NCBI GenBank assembly: GCA_026874595.1
Contig: CM049307.1
Location: 42,972,362 to 43,036,361, forward strand
Origin: Sipunculus nudus
Taxonomy: Eukaryota > Annelida > Sipuncula > Golfingiida > Sipunculidae
DNA length: 64,000 bases
Direction of reading: 5' to 3'
Numbering within the stretch: the stretch's first letter is position 1; every line of letters starts with the position of its first letter. This document shows, piece by piece, positions 60,026-64,000 of the stretch. The position numbers were made by a program, and so were the translations under genes. A model generated the notes under the pieces. That model made no database searches. It was not told the DNA's origin and saw only the letters and a list, made by a program, of their open reading frames with translations.

Positions 60026-60339
60026 TCAGTAAAATTCTGATATTCACTGATAGTTCATGTTTGAGTAGGTGAAATGAGTGAAGGGACAGATGAACTAAGA
60101 AAATGAGAAGAGGCTTATTTATATTTTCATGTTCCTGAAAAAAGAATTAATTCTTAAAATAACATGCTCCCAAAATTTGGCACTAATGTAGAATAACAGT
60201 TAACACACACCTCTATGAGGCACGACAATTGCATGAACAGAAAATGTTTTTATAACCATCTTTTTCTGTGTTAATTTTGTCACTTATTTTCAACTGCCTC
60301 TTACTTCTTCATTTTATTAATTCTGATCACCATTACGTC

Positions 60340-61560
60340 CGTCTGTATACGGACATAGCTAATGCGCGAATGATTCTACATTCGCTCCCAAAAATGTTGT
60401 GTTTTTCCTTTCATTATGTGTGACCCTGGTTGATGGTCGCGCTGCAGTTGTTTCCCTTATCAGCTTATGTCGCGTGCATGACTGAGTCTGAGCCCGTCTC
60501 AGTCATGGTACAGGACAACCTTCAGGCAAGTCGGCAAGTCACCTGTACTGCAGTTTTACCAAAAAGATTTCTACATATGTGAACTCCTTGGTGTCAGCCT
60601 AAAACTAAGAAGTCCGACCATTTAAATGGTAACCACCTGTTTTGACAAAAAATTATCCTATCATAATTAACACTGATTAACCTTACGCGATATCTTGATT
60701 ATATATTTAAAAAATAGGATCTATACTTACTTTTATGCTCATTCACTGTGATTATGTCTACATGTTTTGGCCAAAATTAAGATGACTGTCAATTTTCGCG
60801 GCCCGTCTGCTTCTGACATGTCAACAACAGTCTCGCACATCCACTGAGGTCCAGAATGGGTAAGGGAGTGGCAGTTTTGGTTCTAATATTGGACCATAGA
60901 TGTCGCTCAAACTTAACCAACTGAAGGTGATAAAGGCGGTAGATCGCGGTGCACAATTTACCTGGTGAAAACTAGAAATCATACACACTGCTGCTTGGGT
61001 TATGTTAAACTATTTCCTAGAATGAGAAGAATTAAATGGGTACCTCTTGATTTTTTTTATAGTAGCTTCATGAGATTTTAATATGTATATTTTACCTAAT
61101 ATTGATCATGTGAATTGTAATCGTATATGTTAGTTACAGGTTGCGCCACTGTTGAAATAGTTTCTATTAGCAAAAATAATATGTTTATTTTTTTCTGAAT
61201 AAAAGGCAGATTTGCGCTCTAGATGGCAACACTTCTGATGAACTGCGGGTGAAATCCGTTTTCTGGTTCATTTCCTGTTTACCCACTATCAACCTACCAT
61301 GCACAGTTTGCACCGGCGAGATTGATGGCCCATTTTTTAAGAAATGACAGATTACTGCTTTCAGTGTGATATGGTTTCACACTTAAAAAAGTGACTACAT
61401 CGAAGTATTCCGACTAAGATTATATAGTTTCCTCTTATATATCTGTTTTTATGAGGATATAAGAAATATAAAGTTTCGATGATAGTCCCGCGCACCTATC
61501 CACTCATCTGTTACGTCGTACAATTAAATTGGCATGTTCTTGAACACTCACGTACCCCGC
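60340..61560 (-). promoter_or_regulatory. CpG-richer stretch, candidate promoter and first exon of the CCSER homolog
   Basis: CpG occurs in clusters (gtcgcgctgc, ttcgcggcccgtc, agatcgcggtg, tcccgcgcac) whereas most of the window has almost none. Usable minus-strand donors lie here: AAAA|GTAAGTATAG at about 60731, CAG|GTAAAT at about 60962 and a GTGAGT near 61552. A first non-coding exon ending at one of these could splice to 30043. No TATA box is clear. Inference only. Confidence 0.35.
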
Positions 61561-62379
61561 AAATCAGCATGGATTTTAAGTGTCTCTTCTCTTGATTTAA
61601 CAGATATGCTTACTTCCATGAATTTAAATATATACGGCTGATTGACCAATGTTAATTATCTACCAGCTACTAATTATGTTTAGCAATAAAACATTTCTAA
61701 ATAAGAATTTGCTGAATGAGTGATATACATTATAATATATTGTAATAAATAAATAAAGTGTAGTCGTCGCCTACATTCCCTCGCCAGGATCCTAATCCAA
61801 CTCTCCTGTGTTCGTCATAGTGCCATGCTTGACCAACAGGGCAACACAAGTCTCATGTGCACTGGAATAAAGCATCACCTAATACCGATGAATGAATCTG
61901 TCCCTCGCTGAGACAAAAGAATCGCCTATGTCTTAAATGTTTATAATCATTTTAATTATAAATTTATCATGGTTATGCAGGCCACCTCCAAAATTTTATG
62001 GATTCTTCCTTGGATGTTATACTAACCTTCCACTATATAACATTGAAATCTTTTCATAAATGAAGCAGTTAAAATTGCTAACCGGAAAACCAACGAAGGG
62101 GCATATATAATACTTAGCCCCTTAAGGAAAAATAAGATATCTTGATTGAACCACACAAGCGGACAATTCAATGCACTTGTGGACTTGGTATATCTGTCAC
62201 CTTGAATTCTCATGCTGTCCCCTGAATTGTTTTTTTTTTTGGTCTACAAAAATGGTCTGCGTCACTATCCTTATCTTTACTTTGAAACCACCAGAAATGC
62301 AGACTTTTCAAAGTATGCAGCGTACAATGCTAGATACGTGGGGGATGACTTCCACGCGCATACACACATATGCACACAA

Positions 62380-62380
<1 letters not shown>

Positions 62381-62417
<37 letters not shown>

Positions 62418-62418
62418 A
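62381..62418. repeat. (CT)n(CA)n microsatellite
   Basis: About six CT followed by about thirteen CA dinucleotides. Confidence 0.97.
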
Positions 62419-63129
62419 TAATTTTAGCGCCTGTATAACACATTTAAAATATATATACTTAATCATATTTCAAATATATTACAATTAAAGATTAATCTTT
62501 AGAAAATAAACTATTTAGTTTCAAATATAAGTTTATATAAGTCAGTGTCAGATTAAGATATAATATTTCATATTATTATTATTAATATATTTCATTTGCA
62601 ATATATAAATATTATTCTCTGAATAGAAGTGGGATGATTTCATTGACCACCCCTTCCCCCCTCCCTGCCAAAAGTTGGTGGGGGGGGGGGGGATTATTCC
62701 CTATATTGACGCCCATTTATATGGTTCGGTCACTGAATACACATTTTTCACAGTAAAATATTTTTAACCTGTGTTATATGTATGAACAATAGAAAAGTTT
62801 CAAGTGCACAATAAACACTTTATTGAGACCAATGAATATATTAATTCCAAGTAACATCCAAGAACACTTTTAAATACGAGTTTATGTTTTTAAGGTCACT
62901 ATGACTATGCACGTCAAATATTCCTGTTTCAAAAAACAATGAAACAATGGATCTTATATATAGTCAAACATACAATATAGTCACAAATAACGTCAACATG
63001 TACAACATGTAACAGTTAAGAAAATTATAAAATTAAAATATGTGTTAATGCTACAAAATATTCTCAGCCGAGAAAAAAAGGCAGAAGGATTTTCGAGAAG
63101 GCAAGGCCTTTAGGAATCCTCTGGTGATT

Positions 63130-63915
63130 GAACTTTAGGGGAGAAAAATGAGTTGAAAGAGTTTCTCGGAGCTGCTCTAGGGAGGAATAATCTGGTTTAG
63201 AATAAACTGAGTTTTGAGGCTGCTCTTGGAAGGGAATTCTGCTTTGGAATAAATTGAGGCTCAAGGTTGTTCTGTGGAGGTTATTCTGGTTTGGTACAGA
63301 TTGAGACACAATATTTTTTCCGGGGAAGGTAAATCTGGTTTGGGACAGATTGAGGCATAAGGTTGTTCAACAGAAGGTAAATCTGCTTTAGGACAGATTG
63401 AGGCACAAGGTTGTTCTGTGGAGGTTAATCTTATTTGGGACAGATTAAAGGCACAAGGTTGTTCTGTGGAGGCTAATCTGGTTTGGGACAGATTGAGGCA
63501 TAAAAATGTTGCAGGGATGGTTAATCTTGTTTGGGACACATTGAGGCACAATGTTGTTCACGGGAAGGTTAATCTGGTATGGGACAGATTAAGGCATAGG
63601 GTTGTTCCGGAGATGGTTAATCTTGTTTGGGACAGATTGAAGCACAAGGTTGTTCTGTTGAGGTTAATCTCGTTTGGGACAGATTGAGGCATAGGGTTGT
63701 TCCTGGGAAATTTAAACTGGTTTGGGACAGATTGAGGCATAGGGTTGTTCCTGAGAAATTTAAACTGGATTGGGACAGATTTAGGCATAGGGTTGTTCCT
63801 GGGAAATTTAAACTGGTTTGGGACAGATAGAGGCATAGGGTTGTTCAGGGAAAGGTAAATCTGGCCAGGAGTAGATTAAAGGAACAAGGTTGTTCTTGGG
63901 AAGGCTATTGTAGTT
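63130..63915. repeat. 48-bp minisatellite, about 16 copies
   Basis: The unit contains 'ggttgttctgtggaggttaa' and 'tctggtttgggacagattga' then 'ggcacaa'. 'ggttgttc' recurs every ~48 bp (63361, 63409, 63457 ...). Copies before about 63240 are worn. Since 48 is a multiple of three, both strands stay open for long stretches (plus strand repeating VNLVWDRLRHRVVPG-like, minus strand SVPNQFKFPRNNPMP-like). Occasional indels shift the frames. Confidence 0.92.
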
Positions 63916-63940
63916 TACAACTGAACTGGACCCTCTCCCT

Positions 63941-63962
63941 CCCCCCCCCCCCCCCCCCCCCC
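63941..63962. repeat. Poly-C run (about 22 nt)
   Basis: C run directly after the minisatellite, preceded by 'ccctctccct'. Confidence 0.95.
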
Positions 63963-64000
63963 ACCCCCGCCGATTCAGGACAGAAGGAAGAATATGCCAA

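Larger units (their letters stand above)
57632..64000. other. Far upstream region
   Basis: Contains a full-length MITE (58945-59239), a second SINE candidate (59960-60025), a CpG-richer stretch (60340-61560), a (CT)n(CA)n tract, G and C runs and the 48-bp minisatellite. No coding exon was recognised. 57640-58940 and 62700-63120 show nothing further. Confidence 0.5.

Noticed and set aside
63261-63836. Several overlapping 67-96-codon frames on both strands
   Set aside because: Produced by the 48-bp minisatellite, whose length is a multiple of three; kept as a repeat with a low-interest finding.

Overview
The window reads as nuclear DNA of an invertebrate, most likely a mollusc. It is AT-rich, has long introns, GT-AG splice signals, very few CpGs in the gene body, and several dispersed repeat families. 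The phylum is an inference from repeat style (palindrome-bearing units, arrays ending in 'gacggacggacg' runs, 'tcagctgagctaaaaa' ends). No bacterial, organellar, rRNA or intact tRNA gene was found.

One protein-coding gene is convincing. It lies on the minus strand from 30043 (start of the first coding exon) to 389 (stop). Ten exons can be chained with canonical splice sites and matching phases into a 944-codon frame: 28378-30043, 20272-20367, 19281-19515, 18404-18553, 18297-18335, 17039-17119, 15961-16050, 9880-9962, 2858-2891 and 389-778. The product is a homolog of the vertebrate CCSER1/CCSER2 (FAM190A/B) serine-rich coiled-coil proteins. The evidence is an acidic 'DDLMLD' motif, an 'LPKYGT' motif, a 'QVMQELTSLKTMLFKLKR' helix that parallels the vertebrate 'MVQDCTAVKTxLLKxKR' helix, a second coiled coil, and a C-terminal 'SGLPRP' that parallels 'SIPRP' of CCSER2. 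Several exons are too short to stand out as open frames (96, 83, 39 and 34 bp) and were found by splice-site and phase reasoning.

1-30 kb is the 3' part of the gene. Its introns hold two copies of a composite element (5565-7140, 10672-12154) made of ~278-bp tandem units, an hAT-like MITE (15584-15832), a tRNA-derived SINE candidate (~23.7-23.9 kb) and a 3.7-kb array of ~336-bp units (24598-28357) that stops about 20 bp from the donor of the large coding exon. A 40-bp minisatellite (30081-30475) sits just upstream of that exon's acceptor.

30-64 kb holds no convincing coding exon and is probably the 5' intron(s), first exon and promoter of the same gene. It contains more repeat arrays, a duplicated 150-bp segment, a MITE with clear PIF/Harbinger-type ends and its truncated relative, and a 1.9-kb segment bounded by 28-bp inverted repeats that encloses a CpG-dense stretch. 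A second CpG-dense stretch (60340-61560) is the best promoter candidate. A 48-bp minisatellite closes the window.

The most unusual pattern is the palindrome AGGTGGCGCCACC(T). It recurs at least 13 times intact, and many more times degenerate, in the middle of repeat units that otherwise differ. Each half matches the AGGTGGCGC core reported for animal CTCF sites.
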